64,000 bases of DNA, taken from positions 765,774 to 829,773 of the forward strand of contig CM063509.1 in assembly GCA_032207245.1 (NCBI GenBank). The letters run 5' to 3'. Each line of letters opens with the position of its first letter. Position 1 is the stretch's first letter. Source of the DNA: Pardosa pseudoannulata (taxonomy: Eukaryota > Arthropoda > Arachnida > Araneae > Lycosidae). Positions 38,534-52,000 of this stretch are shown piece after piece. The position numbers and the translations under genes were made by a program. The notes below the pieces were generated by a model. That model saw nothing but the letters and a program-made list of their open reading frames with translations, was not told the DNA's origin and made no database searches.

Positions 38534-38718
38534 GTGATATGCATTGTTCCATGTTTCAACAGAAAATGGAATAGTTTTTTGAATATATTTCCGAAAACAG
38601 CGGAAAATTCGCAAAATTCAACTACAGAAAAATTACACGTTCGCGATTCTGCTCTTATAAACAGATTAAATTATATAAAATATAGTATCGAAATCTTGGT
38701 CTTTAAAAGACCTACACG
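38534..38718. repeat. Diverged GAATAT monomer (GTTTTTTGAATAT, CAGATTAAAT), copy 1
   Basis: It has ATGGAATAGTTTTTTGAATAT, GAAAAATTACACG, CAGATTAAATTATATAAAAT and ATCGAAATCTTGGTC. These changes are shared as a set with the unit at 40,011, eight monomers to the right, and both are followed by an ACATGTTCGCG unit and then a 184-bp unit. This marks a local duplication of about 1,477 bp. Confidence 0.8.
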
Positions 38719-40010
38719 GTGATATGCATTGTTCCATGTTTCAACAGAAAATGGAGGAGTTATTTGGGTATATTTCCGAAAACAGCGGAAAATTCGCAAA
38801 ATTCAACTACAGAAAATTTACATGTTCGCGATTCTGCTCTTATAAACAGAATGAATTATAATAAATATAGTATCAATCTCTTCGTCTTTAAGAGACCTAC
38901 ACGGTGATATGCATTGTTCCATGTTTCAACAGAAAATGGAGGAGTTATTTGGTATATTTCCGAAAACAGCGGAAAATTCGCAAAATTCAACTACAGAAAA
39001 TTTACACTTTCGCGATTCTGCTCTTATAAACAGAATGAATTATAATAAATATAGTATCAATCTCTTCGTCTTTAAAAGACCTACACGGTGATATGCATTG
39101 TTCCATGTTTCAACAGAAAATGGAGGAGTTATTTGGGTATATTTCCGAAAACAGCGGAAAATTCGCAAAATTCAACTACAGAAAATTTACACGTTCGCGA
39201 TTCTGCTCTTATAAACATAATGAATTATAATAAATATAGTATCAATCCCTTCGTCTTTAAAAGACCTACACGGTGATATGCATTGTTCCATGTTTCAACA
39301 GAAAATGGAGGAGTTATTTAGGTATATTTCCGAAAACAGCGGAAAATTCGCAAAATTCAACTACAGAAAATTTACACGTTCGCGATTCTGCTCTTATAAA
39401 CAGAATAAATTATATAAAATATAGTATCAAACTCTTCGTCTTTAAAAGACCTACACGGTGATATGCATTGTTCCATGTTTCAACAGAAAATGGAGGAGTT
39501 ATTTGGGTATATTTCCGAAAACAGCGGAAAATTCGCAAAATTCAACTACAGAAAATTTACACTTTCGCGATTCTGCTCTTATAAACAGAATGAATTATAA
39601 TAAATATAGTATCAATCTCTTCGTCTTTAAGAGACCTACACGGTGATATGCATTGTTCCATGTTTCAACAGAAAATGGAGGAGTTATTTGGTATATTTCC
39701 GAAAACAGCGGAAAATTCGCAAAATTCAACTACAGAAAATTTACACTTTCGCGATTCTGCTCTTATAAACAGAATGAATTATAATAAATATAGTATCAAT
39801 CTCTTCGTCTTTAAGAGACCTACACGGTGATATGCATTGTTCCATGTTTCAACAGAAAATGGAGGAGTTATTTGGTATATTTCCGAAAACAGCGGAAAAT
39901 TCGCAAAATTCAACTACAGAAAATTTACACTTTCGCGATTCTGCTCTTATAAACAGAATGAATTATAATAAATATAGTATCAATCTCTTCGTCTTTAAAA
40001 GACCTACACG

Positions 40011-40194
40011 GTGATATGCATTGTTCCATGTTTCAACAAAAAATGGAGGATTTTTTGAATATATTTCCGAAAACAGCGGAAAATTCGCAAAATTCAACTA
40101 CAGAAAAATTACACATTCGCGATTCTGCTCTTATAAACAGATTAAATTATATAAAATATAGTATCGAACTCTTGGTCTTTAAAAGACCTACACG
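40011..40194. repeat. Diverged GAATAT monomer, copy 2 (184 bp)
   Basis: It shares GAAAAATTACAC, CAGATTAAATTATATAAAAT, ATCGAACTCTTGGTC and a TTTTTTGAATAT stretch with 38,534, but has GGAGGATTTTTTG (one base lost) and ACACATTCGCG. ATCGAACTCTTGGTC also occurs in the unit at 27,668. Confidence 0.8.
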
Positions 40195-43100
40195 GTGATA
40201 TGCATTGTTCCATGTTTCAACAGAAAATGGAGGAGTTATTTGGGTATATTTCCGAAAACAGCGGAAAATTCGCAAAATTCAACTACAGAAAATTTACATG
40301 TTCGCGATTCTGCTCTTATAAACAGAATGAATTATAATAAATATAGTATCAATCTCTTCGTCTTTAAAAGACCTACACGGTGATATGCATTGTTCCATGT
40401 TTCAACAGAAAATGGAGGAGTTATTTGGTATATTTCCGAAAACAGCGGAAAATTCGCAAAATTCAACTACAGAAAATTTACACGTTCGCGATTCTGCTCT
40501 TATAAACAGAATGAATTATAATAAATATAGTATCAATCTCTTCGTCTTTAAAAGACCTACACGGTGATATGCATTGTTCCATGTTTCAACAGAAAATGGA
40601 GGAGTTATTTGGGTATATTTCCGAAAACAGCGGAAAATTCGCAAAATTCAACTACAGAAAATTTACACTTTCGCGATTCTGCTCTTATAAACAGAATGAA
40701 TTATAATAAATATAGTATCAATCTCTTCGTCTTTAAAAGACCTACACGGTGATATGCATTGTTCCATGTTTCAACAGAAAATGGAGGAGTTATTTGGGTA
40801 TATTTCCGAAAACAGCGGAAAATTCGCAAAATTCAACTACAGAAAATTTACACGTTCGCGATTCTGCTCTTATAAACAGAATGAATTATAATAAATATAG
40901 TATCAATCTCTTCGTCTTTAAGAGACCTACACGGTGATATGCATTGTTCCATGTTTCAACAGAAAATGGAGGAGTTATTTGGGTATATTTCCGAAAACAG
41001 CGGAAAATTCGCAAAATTCAACTACAGAAAATTTACACGTTCGCGATTCTGCTCTTATAAATATAATGAATTATAATAAATATAGTATCAAACTCTTCGT
41101 CTTTAAAAGACCTACACGGTGATATGCATTGTTCCATGTTTCAACAGAAAATGGAGGAGTTATTTGGGTATATTTCCGAAAACAGCGGAAAATTCGCAAA
41201 ATTCAACTACAGAAAATTTACACTTTCGCGATTCTGCTCTTATAAACAGAATGAATTATAATAAATATAGTATCAATCTCTTCGTCTTTAAGAGACCTAC
41301 ACGGTGATATGCATTGTTCCATGTTTCAACAGAAAATGGAGGAGTTATTTATTTATATTTCCGAAAACAGCGGAAAATTCGCAAAATTCAACTACAGAAA
41401 ATTTACACTTTCGCGATTCTGCTCTTATAAACAGAATGAATTATAATAAATATAGTATCAATCTCTTCGTCTTTAAGAGACCTACACGGTGATATGCATT
41501 GTTCCATGTTTCAACAGAAAATGGAGGAGTTATTTGGGTATATTTCCGAAAACAGCGGAAAATTCGCAAAATTAAAATAAAGAAAATTTACACGTTCGCG
41601 ATTCTGCTCTTATAAACATAATGAATTATAATAAATATAGTATCAAACTCTTCGTCTTTAAAAGACCTACACGGTGATATGCATTGTTCCATGTTTCAAC
41701 AGAAAATGGAGGAGTTATTTGGGTATATTTCCGAAAACAGCGGAAAATTCGCAAAATTCAACTACAGAAAATTTACACGTTCGCGATTCTGCTCTTATAA
41801 ACATAATGAATTATAATAAATATAGTATCAATCTCTTCGTTTTTAAAAGACCTACACGGTGATATGCATTGTTCCATGTTTCAACAGAAAATGGAGGAGT
41901 TATTTGATTATATTTCCGAAAACAGCGGAAAATTCGCAAAATTCAACTACAGAAAATTTACACTTTCGCGATTCTGCTCTTATAAACAGAATGAATTATA
42001 ATAAATATAGTATCAATCTCTTCGTCTTTAAGAGACCTACACGGTGATATGCATTGTTCCATGTTTCAACAGAAAATGGAGGAGTTATTTGGGTATATTT
42101 CCGAAAACAGCGGAAAATTCGCAAAATTCAACTACAGAAAATTTACACGTTCGCGATTCTGCTCTTATAAACAGAATGAATTATAATAAATATAGTATCA
42201 ATCTCTTCGTCTTTAAAAGACCTACACGGTGATATGCATTGTTCCATGTTTCAACAGAAAATGGAGGAGTTATTTGGGTATATTTCCGAAAACAGCGGAA
42301 AATTCGCAAAATTCAACTACAGAAAATTTACACTTTCGCGATTCTGCTCTTATAAACAGAATGAATTATAATAAATATAGTATCAATCTCTTCGTCTTTA
42401 AAAGACCTACACGGTGATATGCATTGTTCCATGTTTCAACAGAAAATGGAGGAGTTATTTGGGTATATTTCCGAAAACAGCGGAAAATTCGCAAAATTCA
42501 ACTACAGAAAATTTACACGTTCGCGATTCTGCTCTTATAAACAGAATGAATTATAATAAATATAGTATCAATCTCTTCGTCTTTAAAAGACCTACACGGT
42601 GATATGCATTGTTCCATGTTTCAACAGAAAATGGAGGAGTTATTTGGGTATATTTCCGAAAACAGCGGAAAATTCGCAAAATTCAACTACAGAAAATTTA
42701 CACTTTCGCGATTCTGCTCTTATAAACAGAATGAATTATAATAAATATAGTATCAATCTCTTCGTCTTTAAAAGACCTACACGGTGATATGCATTCTTCC
42801 ATGTTTCAACAGAAAATGGAGGAGTTATTTGGGTATATTTCCGAAAACAGCGGAAAATTCGCAAAATTCAACTACAGAAAATTTACACGTTCGCGATTCT
42901 GCTCTTATAAACAGAATAAATTATATAAAATATAGTATCAAACTCTTCGTCTTTAAAAGACCTACACGGTGATATGCATTGTTCCATGTTTCAACAGAAA
43001 ATGGAGGAGTTATTTGGGTATATTTCCGAAAACAGCGGAAAATTCGCAAAATTCAACTACAGAAAATTTACACTTTCGCGATTCTGCTCTTATAAACAGA

Positions 43101-43338
43101 ATGAATTATAATAAATATAGTATCAATCTCTTCGTCTTTAAGAGACCTACACGGTGATATGCATTGTTCCATGTTTCAACAGAAAATGGAGGAGTTATTT
43201 AGGTATATTTCCGAAAACAGCGGAAAATTCGCAAAATTCAACTACAGAAAATTTACTCTTTGGCGATTCTGCTCTTATAAACAGAATGAATTATAATAAA
43301 TATAGTATCAATCTCTTCGTCTTTAAGAGACCTACACG

Positions 43339-43523
43339 GTGATATGCATTGTTCCATGTTTCAACATTAAATTGAGGAGTTATTTGGGTATATTTCCGAA
43401 AACAGCGGAAAAATCGCAAAATTAAAATAAAGAAAATTTACACGTTCGCGATTCTGCACTTATAAATATAATGAATTATAATAAATATAGTATCAAACTC
43501 TTCGTCTTTAAAAGACCTACACG
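43339..43523. repeat. B-type chimeric monomer, tenth unit of the 1,850-bp repeat
   Basis: The head is CATTAAATTGAGGAG. The TTTCCGAAAAC dyad is A-type, followed by B-type AAAAATCGC and AATTAAAATAAAGAAAA. It also has the rare CTGCACTTATAAATATAATG. Its counterparts one period away are 41,489 (A head, same B tail) and 45,189 (same head and CTGCACT, A-type middle). The three copies are different mosaics of the same ancestor. Confidence 0.8.
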
Positions 43524-45188
43524 GTGATATGCAATGTTCCATGTTTCAACAGAAAATGGAGGAGTTATTTGGGTATATTTCCGAAAACAGCGGAAAATTC
43601 GCAAAATTCAACTACAGAAAATTTACACTTTCGCGATTCTGCTCTTATAAACAGAATGAATTATAATAAATATAGTATCAATCTCTTCGTCTTTAAGAGA
43701 CCTACACGGTGATATGCATTGTTCCATGTTTCAACAGAAAATGGAGGAGTTATTTATTTATATTTCCGAAAACAGCGGAAAATTCGCAAAATTCAACTAC
43801 AGAAAATTTACACTTTCGCGATTCTGCTCTTATAAACAGAATGAATTATAATAAATATAGTATCAATCTCTTCGTCTTTAAAAGACCTACACGGTGATAT
43901 GCATTGTTCCATGTTTCAACAGAAAATGGAGGAGTTATTTGGGTATATTTCCGAAAACAGCGGAAAATTCGCAAAATTCAACTACAGAAAATTTACACTT
44001 TCGCGATTCTGCTCTTATAAACAGAATGAATTATAATAAATATAGTATCAATCTCTTCGTCTTTAAGAGACCTACACGGTGATATGCATTGTTCCATGTT
44101 TCAACAGAAAATGGAGGAGTTATTTGGGTATATTTCCGAAAACAGCGGAAAATTCGCAAAATTCAACTACAGAAAATTTACACGTTCGCGATTCTGCTCT
44201 TATAAACAGAATGAATTATAATAAATATAGTATCAATCTCTTCGTCTTTAAAAGACCTACACGGTGATATGCATTGTTCCATGTTTCAACAGAAAATGGA
44301 GGAGTTATTTGGGTATATTTCCGAAAACAGCGGAAAATTCGCAAAATTCAACTACAGAAAATTTACACGTTCGCGATTCTGCTCTTATAAACAGAATAAT
44401 TTATATAAAATATAGTATCAAACTCTTCGTCTTTAAAAGACCTACACGGTGATATGCATTGTTCCATGTTTCAACAGAAAATGGAGGAGTTATTTATATA
44501 TATTTCCGAAAACAGCGGAAAATTCGCAAAATTCAACTACAGAAAATTTACACGTTCGCGATTCTGCTCTTATAAACAGAATAAATTATATAAAATATAG
44601 TATCAAACTCTTCGTCTTTAAAAGACCTACACGGTGATATGCATTGTTCCATGTTTCAACAGAAAATGGAGGAGTTATTTGGGTATATTTCCGAAAACAG
44701 CGGAAAATTCGCAAAATTCAACTACAGAAAATTTACACGTTCGCGATTCTGCTCTTATAAACAGAATAAATTATAATAAATATAGTATCAATCTCTTCGT
44801 CTTTAAAAGACCTACACGGTGATATGCATTGTTCCATGTTTCAACAGAAAATGGAGGAGTTATTTGGGTATATTTCCGAAAACAGCGGAAAATTCGCAAA
44901 ATTCAACTACAGAAAATTTACACGTTCTCGATTCTGCTCTTATAAACAGAATGAATTATAATAAATATAGTATCAATCTCTTCGTCTTTAAGAGACCTAC
45001 ACGGTGATATGCATTGTTCCATGTTTCAACAGAAAATGGAGGAGTTATTTGGGTATATTTCCGAAAACAGCGGAAAATTCGCAAAATTCAACTACAGAAA
45101 ATTTACACTTTCGCGATTCTGCTCTTATAAACAGAATGAATTATAATAAATATAGTATCAATCTCTTCGTCTTTAAGAGACCTACACG

Positions 45189-45373
45189 GTGATATGCATT
45201 GTTCCATGTTTCAACATTAAATTGAGGAGTTATTTGGGTATATTTCCGAAAACAGCGGAAAATTCGCAAAATTCAACTACAGAAAATTTACACGTTCGCG
45301 ATTCTGCACTTATAAACATAATGAATTATAATAAATATAGTATCAATCTCTTCGTCTTTAAAAGACCTACACG
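45189..45373. repeat. B-head / A-tail chimeric monomer, tenth unit of the 1,850-bp repeat
   Basis: It has CATTAAATTGAGGAG at the head, A-type from TTTCCGAAAAC through TTCAACTACAG, then CTGCACTTATAAACATAATG. It shares the head and CTGCACT with the unit 1,850 bp to the left. The B-type middle has been replaced by A sequence. Confidence 0.8.
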
Positions 45374-48300
45374 GTGATATGCATTGTTCCATGTTTCAAC
45401 AGAAAATGGAGGAGTTATTTGGGTATATTTCCGAAAACAGCGGAAAATTCGCAAAATTCAACTACAGAAAATTTACACGTTCGCGATTCTGCTCTTATAA
45501 ACAGAATGAATTATAATAAATATAGTATCAATCTCTTCGTCTTTAAGAGACCTACACGGTGATATGCATTGTTCCATGTTTCAACAGAAAATGGAGGAAT
45601 TATTTATTTATATTTCCGAAAACAGCGGAAAATTCGCAAAATTCAACTACAGAAAATTTACACTTTGGCGATTCTGCTCTTATAAACAGAATGAATTATA
45701 ATAAATATAGTATCAATCTCTTCTTTTTTAAAAGACCTACACGGTGATATGCATTGTTCCATGTTTGAACAGAAAATGGAGGAGTTATTTTGATATATTT
45801 CGGAAAACAGCGGAAAATTCGCAAAATTCAACTACAGAAAATTTACACGTTCGCGATTCTCCTCTTATAAACAGAATGAATTATAATAAATATAGTATCA
45901 ATCTCTTCGTCTTTAAGAGACCTACACGGTGATATGCATTGTTCCATGTTTCAACAGAAAATGGAGGAGTTATTTGGGTATATTTCCGAAAACAGCGGAA
46001 AATTCGCAAAATTCAACTACAGAAAATTTACACTTTCGCGATTCTGCTCTTATAAACAGAATGAATTATAATAAATATAGTATCAATCTCTTCGTCTTTA
46101 AAAGACCTACACGGTGATATGCATTGTTCCATGTTTCAACAGAAAATGCAGGAGTTATTTGGGTATATTTCCGAAAACAGCGGAAAATTCGCAAAATTCA
46201 ACTACAGAAAATTTACACGTTCGCGATTCTGCTCTTATAAACAGAATAATTTATATAAAATATAGTATCAAACTCTTCGTCTTTAAAAGACCTACACGGT
46301 GATATGCATTGTTCCATGTTTCAACAGAAAATGGAGGAGTTATTTGAATATATTTCCGAAAACAGCGGAAAATTCGCAAAATTCAACTACAGAAAATTTA
46401 CACGTTCGCGATTCTGCTCTTATAAACAGAATAAATTATATAAAATATAGTATCAAACTCTTCGTCTTTAAAAGACCTACACGGTGATATGCATTGTTCC
46501 ATGTTTCAACAGAAAATGGAGGAGTTATTTGGGTATATTTCCGAAAACAGCGGAAAATTCGCAAAATTCAACTACAGAAAATTTACACGTTCGCGATTCA
46601 GCTCTTATAAACATAATAAATTATAATAAATATAGTATCAATCTCTTCGTCTTTAAGAGACCTACACGGTGATATGCATTGTTCCATGTTTCAACAGAAA
46701 ATGGAGGAGTTATTTGGGTATATTTCCGAAAACAGCGGAAAATTCGCAAAATTCAACTACAGAAAATTTACACTTTCGCGATTCTGCTCTTATAAACAGA
46801 ATGAATTATAATAAATATAGTATCAATCTCTTCGTCTTTAAAAGACCTACACGGTGATATGCATTGTTCCATGTTTCAACAGAAAATGGAGGAGTTATTT
46901 GGGTATATTTCCGAAAACAGCGGAAAATTCGCAAAATTCAACTACAGAAAATTTACACTTTGGCGATTCTGCTCTTATAAACAGAATGAATTATAATAAA
47001 TATAGTATCAATCTCTTCGTCTTTAAGAGACCTACACGGTGATATGCATTGTTCCATGTTTCAACAAAAAATGGAGGAGTTATTTGGGTATATTTCCGAA
47101 AACAGCGGAAAATTCGCAAAATTCAACTACAGAAAATTTACACGTTCGCGATTCTGCTCTTATAAATATAATGAATTATAATAAATATAGTATCAATCTC
47201 TTCGTCTTTAAAAGACCTACACGGTGATATGCATTGTTCCATGTTTCAACAGAAAATGGAGGAGTTATTTGGGTATATTTCCGAAAACAGCGGAAAATTC
47301 GCAAAATTCAACTACAGAAAATTTACACTTTCGCGATTCTGCTCTTATAAACAGAATGAATTATAATAAATATAGTATCAATCTCTTCGTCTTTAAGAGA
47401 CCTACACGGTGATATGCATTGTTCCATGTTTCAACAGAAAATGGAGGAGTTATTTGGGTATATTTCCGAAAACAGCGGAAAATTCGCAAAATTCAACTAC
47501 AGAAAATTTACACGTTCGCGATTCTGCTCTTATAAACAGAATGAATTATAATAAATATAGTATCAATCTCTTCGTCTTTAAAAGACCTACACGGTGATAT
47601 GCATTGTTCCATGTTTCAACAGAAAATGGAGGAGTTATTTGGGTATATTTCCGAAAACAGCGGAAAATTCGCAAAATTCAACTACAGAAAATTTACACTT
47701 TCGCGATTCTCCTCTTATAAACAGAATGAATTATAATAAATATAGTATCAATCTCTTCGTCTTTAAGAGACCTACACGGTGATATGCATTGTTCCATGTT
47801 TCAACAGAAAATGGAGGAGTTATTTGGGTATATTTCCGAAAACAGCGGAAAATTCGCAAAATTCAACTACAGAAAATTTACACGTTCGCGATTCTGCTCT
47901 TATAAACAGAATGAATTATAATAAATATAGTATCAATCTCTTCGTCTTTAAAAGACCTACACGGTGATATGCATTGTTCCATGTTTCAACAGAAAATGGA
48001 GGAGTTATTTGCGTATATTTCCGAAAACAGCGGAAAATTCGCAAAATTCAACTACAGAAAATTTACACGTTCGCGATTCTGCTCTTATAAACAGAATAAT
48101 TTATAATAAATATAGTATCAAACTCTTCGTCTTTAAAAGACCTACACGGTGATATGCATTGTTCCATGTTTCAACAGAAAATGGAGGAGTTATTTGGGTA
48201 TATTTCCGAAAACAGCGGAAAATTCGCAAAATTCAACTACAGAAAATTTACACGTTCGCGATTCTGCTCTTATAAACAGAATAAATTATATAAAATATAG

Positions 48301-49072
48301 TATCAAACTCTTCGTCTTTAAAAGACCTACACGGTGATATGCATTGTTCCATGTTTCAACAGAAAATGGAGGAGTTATTTGGGTATATTTCCGAAAACAG
48401 CGGAAAATTCGCAAAATTCAACTACAGAAAATTTACACGTTCGCGATTCTGCTCTTATAAACAGAATAAATTATAATAAATATAGTATCAATCTCTTCGT
48501 CTTTAAGAGACCTACACGGTGATATGCATTGTTCCATGTTTCAACAGAAAATGGAGGAGTTATTTGGGTATATTTCCGAAAACAGCGGAAAATTCGCAAA
48601 ATTCAACTACAGAAAATTTACACGTTCGCGATTCTGCTCTTATAAACATAATGAATTATAATAAATATAGTATCAATCTCTTCGTCTTTAAAAGACCTAC
48701 ACGGTGATATGCATTGTTCCATGTTTCAACAGAAAATGGAGGAGTTATTTGGGTATATTTCCGAAAACAGCGGAAAATTCGCAAAATTCAACTACAGAAA
48801 ATTTACACTTTCGCGATTCTGCTCTTATAAACAGAATGAATTATAATAAATATAGTATCAATCTCTTCGTCTTTAAGAGACCTACACGGTGATATGCATT
48901 GTTCCATGTTTCAACAGAAAATGGAGGAGTTATTTGGTATATTTCCGAAAACAGCGGAAAATTCGCAAAATTCAACTACAGAAAATTTACACGTTCGCGA
49001 TTCTGCTCTTATAAACAGAATAAATTATTAAAAATATAGTATCAAACTCTTCGTCTTTAAAAGACCTACACG

Positions 49073-52000
49073 GTGATATGCATTGTTCCATGTTTCAACA
49101 GAAAATGGAGGAGTTATTTAGGTATATTTCCGAAAACAGCGGAAAATTCGCAAAATTCAACTACAGAAAATTTACACTTTCGCGATTCTGCTCTTATAAA
49201 CAGAATGAAATATAATAAATATAGTATCAATCTCTTCGTCTTTAAGAGACCTACACGGTGATATGCATTGTTCCATGTTTCAACAGAAAATGGAGGAGTT
49301 ATTTGGGTATATTTCCGAAAACAGCGGAAAATTCGCAAAATTCAACTACAGAAAATTTACACGTTCGCGATTCTGCTCTTATAAACAGAATAAATTATAT
49401 AAAATATAGTATCAAACTCTTCGTCTTTAAAAGACCTACACGGTGATATGCATTGTTCCATGTTTCAACAGAAAATGGAGGAGTTATTTGGGTATATTTC
49501 CGAAAACAGCGGAAAATTCGCAAAATTCAACTACAGAAAATTTACACTTTCGCGATTCTGCTCTTATAAACAGAATGAATTATAATAAATATAGTATCAA
49601 TCTCTTCGTCTTTAAAAGACCTACACGGTGATATGCATTGTTCCATGTTTCAACAGAAAATGGAGGAGTTATTAGGGTATATTTCCGAAAACAGCGGAAA
49701 ATTCGCAAAATTCAACTACAGAAAATTTACATGTTCGCGATTCTGCTCTTATAAACACAATAAATTATTAAAAATATAATATCAAAATCTTCGTCTTTAA
49801 AAGACCTACACGGTGATATGCAATGTTCCATGTTTCAACAGAAAATGGAGGAGTTATTTAGGTATATTTCCGAAAACAGCGGAAAATTCGCAAAATTCAA
49901 CTACAGAAAATTTACACTTTCGCGATTCTGCTCTTATAAACAGAATGAATTATAATAAATATAGTATCAATCTCTTCGTCTTTAAGAGACCTACACGGTG
50001 ATATGCATTGTTCCATGTTTCAACAGAAAATGGAGGAGTTATTGGGGTATATTTCCGAAAACAGCGGAAAATTCGCAAAATTCAACTACAGAAAATTTAC
50101 ACTTTCGCGATTCTGCTCTTATAAACAGAATGAATTATAATAAATATAGTATCAATCTCTTCGTCTTTAAAAGACCTACACGGTGATATGCATTGTTCCA
50201 TGTTTCAACAGAAAATGGAGGAGTTATTTGGGTATATTTCCGAAAACAGCGGAAAATTCGCAAAATTCAACTACAGAAAATTTACACTTTCGCGATTCTG
50301 CTCTTATAAACAGAATGAATTATAATAAATATAGTATCAATCTCTTCGTCTTTAAGAGACCTACACGGTGATATGCATTGTTCCATGTTTCAACAGAAAA
50401 TGGAGGAGTTATTTGGGTATATTTCCGAAAACAGCGGAAAATTCGCAAAATTCAACTACAGAAAATTTACACTTTCGCGATTCTGCTCTTATAAACAGAA
50501 TGAATTATAATAAATATAGTATCAATCTCTTCGTCTTTAAGAGACCTACACGGTGATATGCATTGTTCCATGTTTCAACAGAAAATGGAGGAGTTATTTG
50601 GGTATATTTCCGAAAACAGCGGAAAATTCGCAAAATTCAACTACAGAAAATTTACACTTTCGCGATTCTGCTCTTATAAACAGAATGAATTATAATAAAT
50701 ATAGTATCAATCTCTTCGTCTTTAAAAGACCTACACGGTGATATGCATTGTTCCATGTTTCAACAGAAAATGGAGGAGTTATTTGGGTATATTTCCGAAA
50801 ACAGCGGAAAATTCGCAAAATTCAACTACAGAAAATTTACACGTTCGCGATTCTGCTCTTATATACATAATGAATTATAAAAAATATAGTATCAAACTCT
50901 TCGTCTTTAAAAGACCTACACGGTGATATGCATTGTTCCATGTTTCAACAGAAAATGGAGGAGTTATTTGGGTATATTTCCGAAAACAGCGGAAAATTCG
51001 CAAAATTCAACTACAGAAAATTTACACGTTCGCGATTCTGCTCTTATAAACATAAAGAATTATAATAAATATAGTATCAATCTCTTCGTCTTTAAGAGAC
51101 CTACACGGTGATATGCATTGTTCCATGTTTCAACAGAAAATGGAGGAGTTATTTGGGTATATTTCCGAAAACAGCGGAAAATTCGCAAAATTCAACTACA
51201 GAAAATTTACACTTTCGCGATTCTGCTCTTATAAACAGAATGAATTATAATAAATATAGTATCAATCCCTTCGTTTTTAAAAGACCTACACGGTGATATG
51301 CATTGTTCCATGTTTCAACAGAAAATGGAGGAGTTATTTGGGTATATTTCCGAAAACAGCGGAAAATTCGCAAAATTCAACTACAGAAAATTTACACGTT
51401 CGCGATTCTGCTCTTATAAACAGAATAAATTATATAAAATATAGTATCAATCTCTTCGTCTTTAAAAGACCTACACGGTGATATGCATTGTTCCATGTTT
51501 CAACAGAAAATGGAGGAGTTATTTGGGTATATTTCCGAAAACAGCGGAAAATTCGCAAAATTCAACTACAGAAAATTTACACTTTCGCGATTCTGCTCTT
51601 ATAAACAGAATGAATTATAATAAATATAGTATCAATCTCTTCGTCTTTAAGAGACCTACACGGTGATATGCATTGTTCCATGTTTCAACAGAAAATGGAG
51701 GAGTTATTTGGGTATATTTCCGAAAACAGCGGAAAATTCGCAAAATTCAACTACAGAAAATTTACACTTTCGCGATTCTGCTCTTATAAACAGAATGAAT
51801 TATAATAAATATAGTATCAATCTCTTCGTCTTTAAGAGACCTACACGGTGATATGCATTGTTCCATGTTTCAACAGAAAATGGAGGAGTTATTTGGGTAT
51901 ATTTCCGAAAACAGCGGAAAATTCGCAAAATTCAACTACAGAAAATTTACACTTTCGCGATTCTGCTCTTATAAACAGAATGAATTATAATAAATATAGT

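Larger units (their letters stand above)
41489..48888. repeat. 10-monomer higher-order repeat, period exactly 1,850 bp, about four copies
   Basis: Independent rare variants recur at exact multiples of 1,850 bp. AATAATTTAT occurs in the units at 44,264, 46,114 and 47,964 and in no other unit I found. The next two units in each copy carry the TTATATAAAATAT...CAAACTC tail and then the AATAAATTATAATAAATAT tail. TTATTTATTTATATT occurs at 43,709 and 45,559, with the related TTTGATTATATT at 41,859. ATTCTCCTCTTA occurs at 45,744 and 47,594. TTTGGCGATTC occurs at 43,154 and 46,854. The tenth unit is marked by B-type tails at 41,489 and 43,339, by CATTAAATTGAGG heads with CTGCACTTATAAA at 43,339 and 45,189, and by AAATATAATG at 43,339 and 47,039. 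Copies are bounded roughly at 41,674, 43,524, 45,374 and 47,224. The first copy is the least similar, and the pattern fades after about 48,700. Confidence 0.8.
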
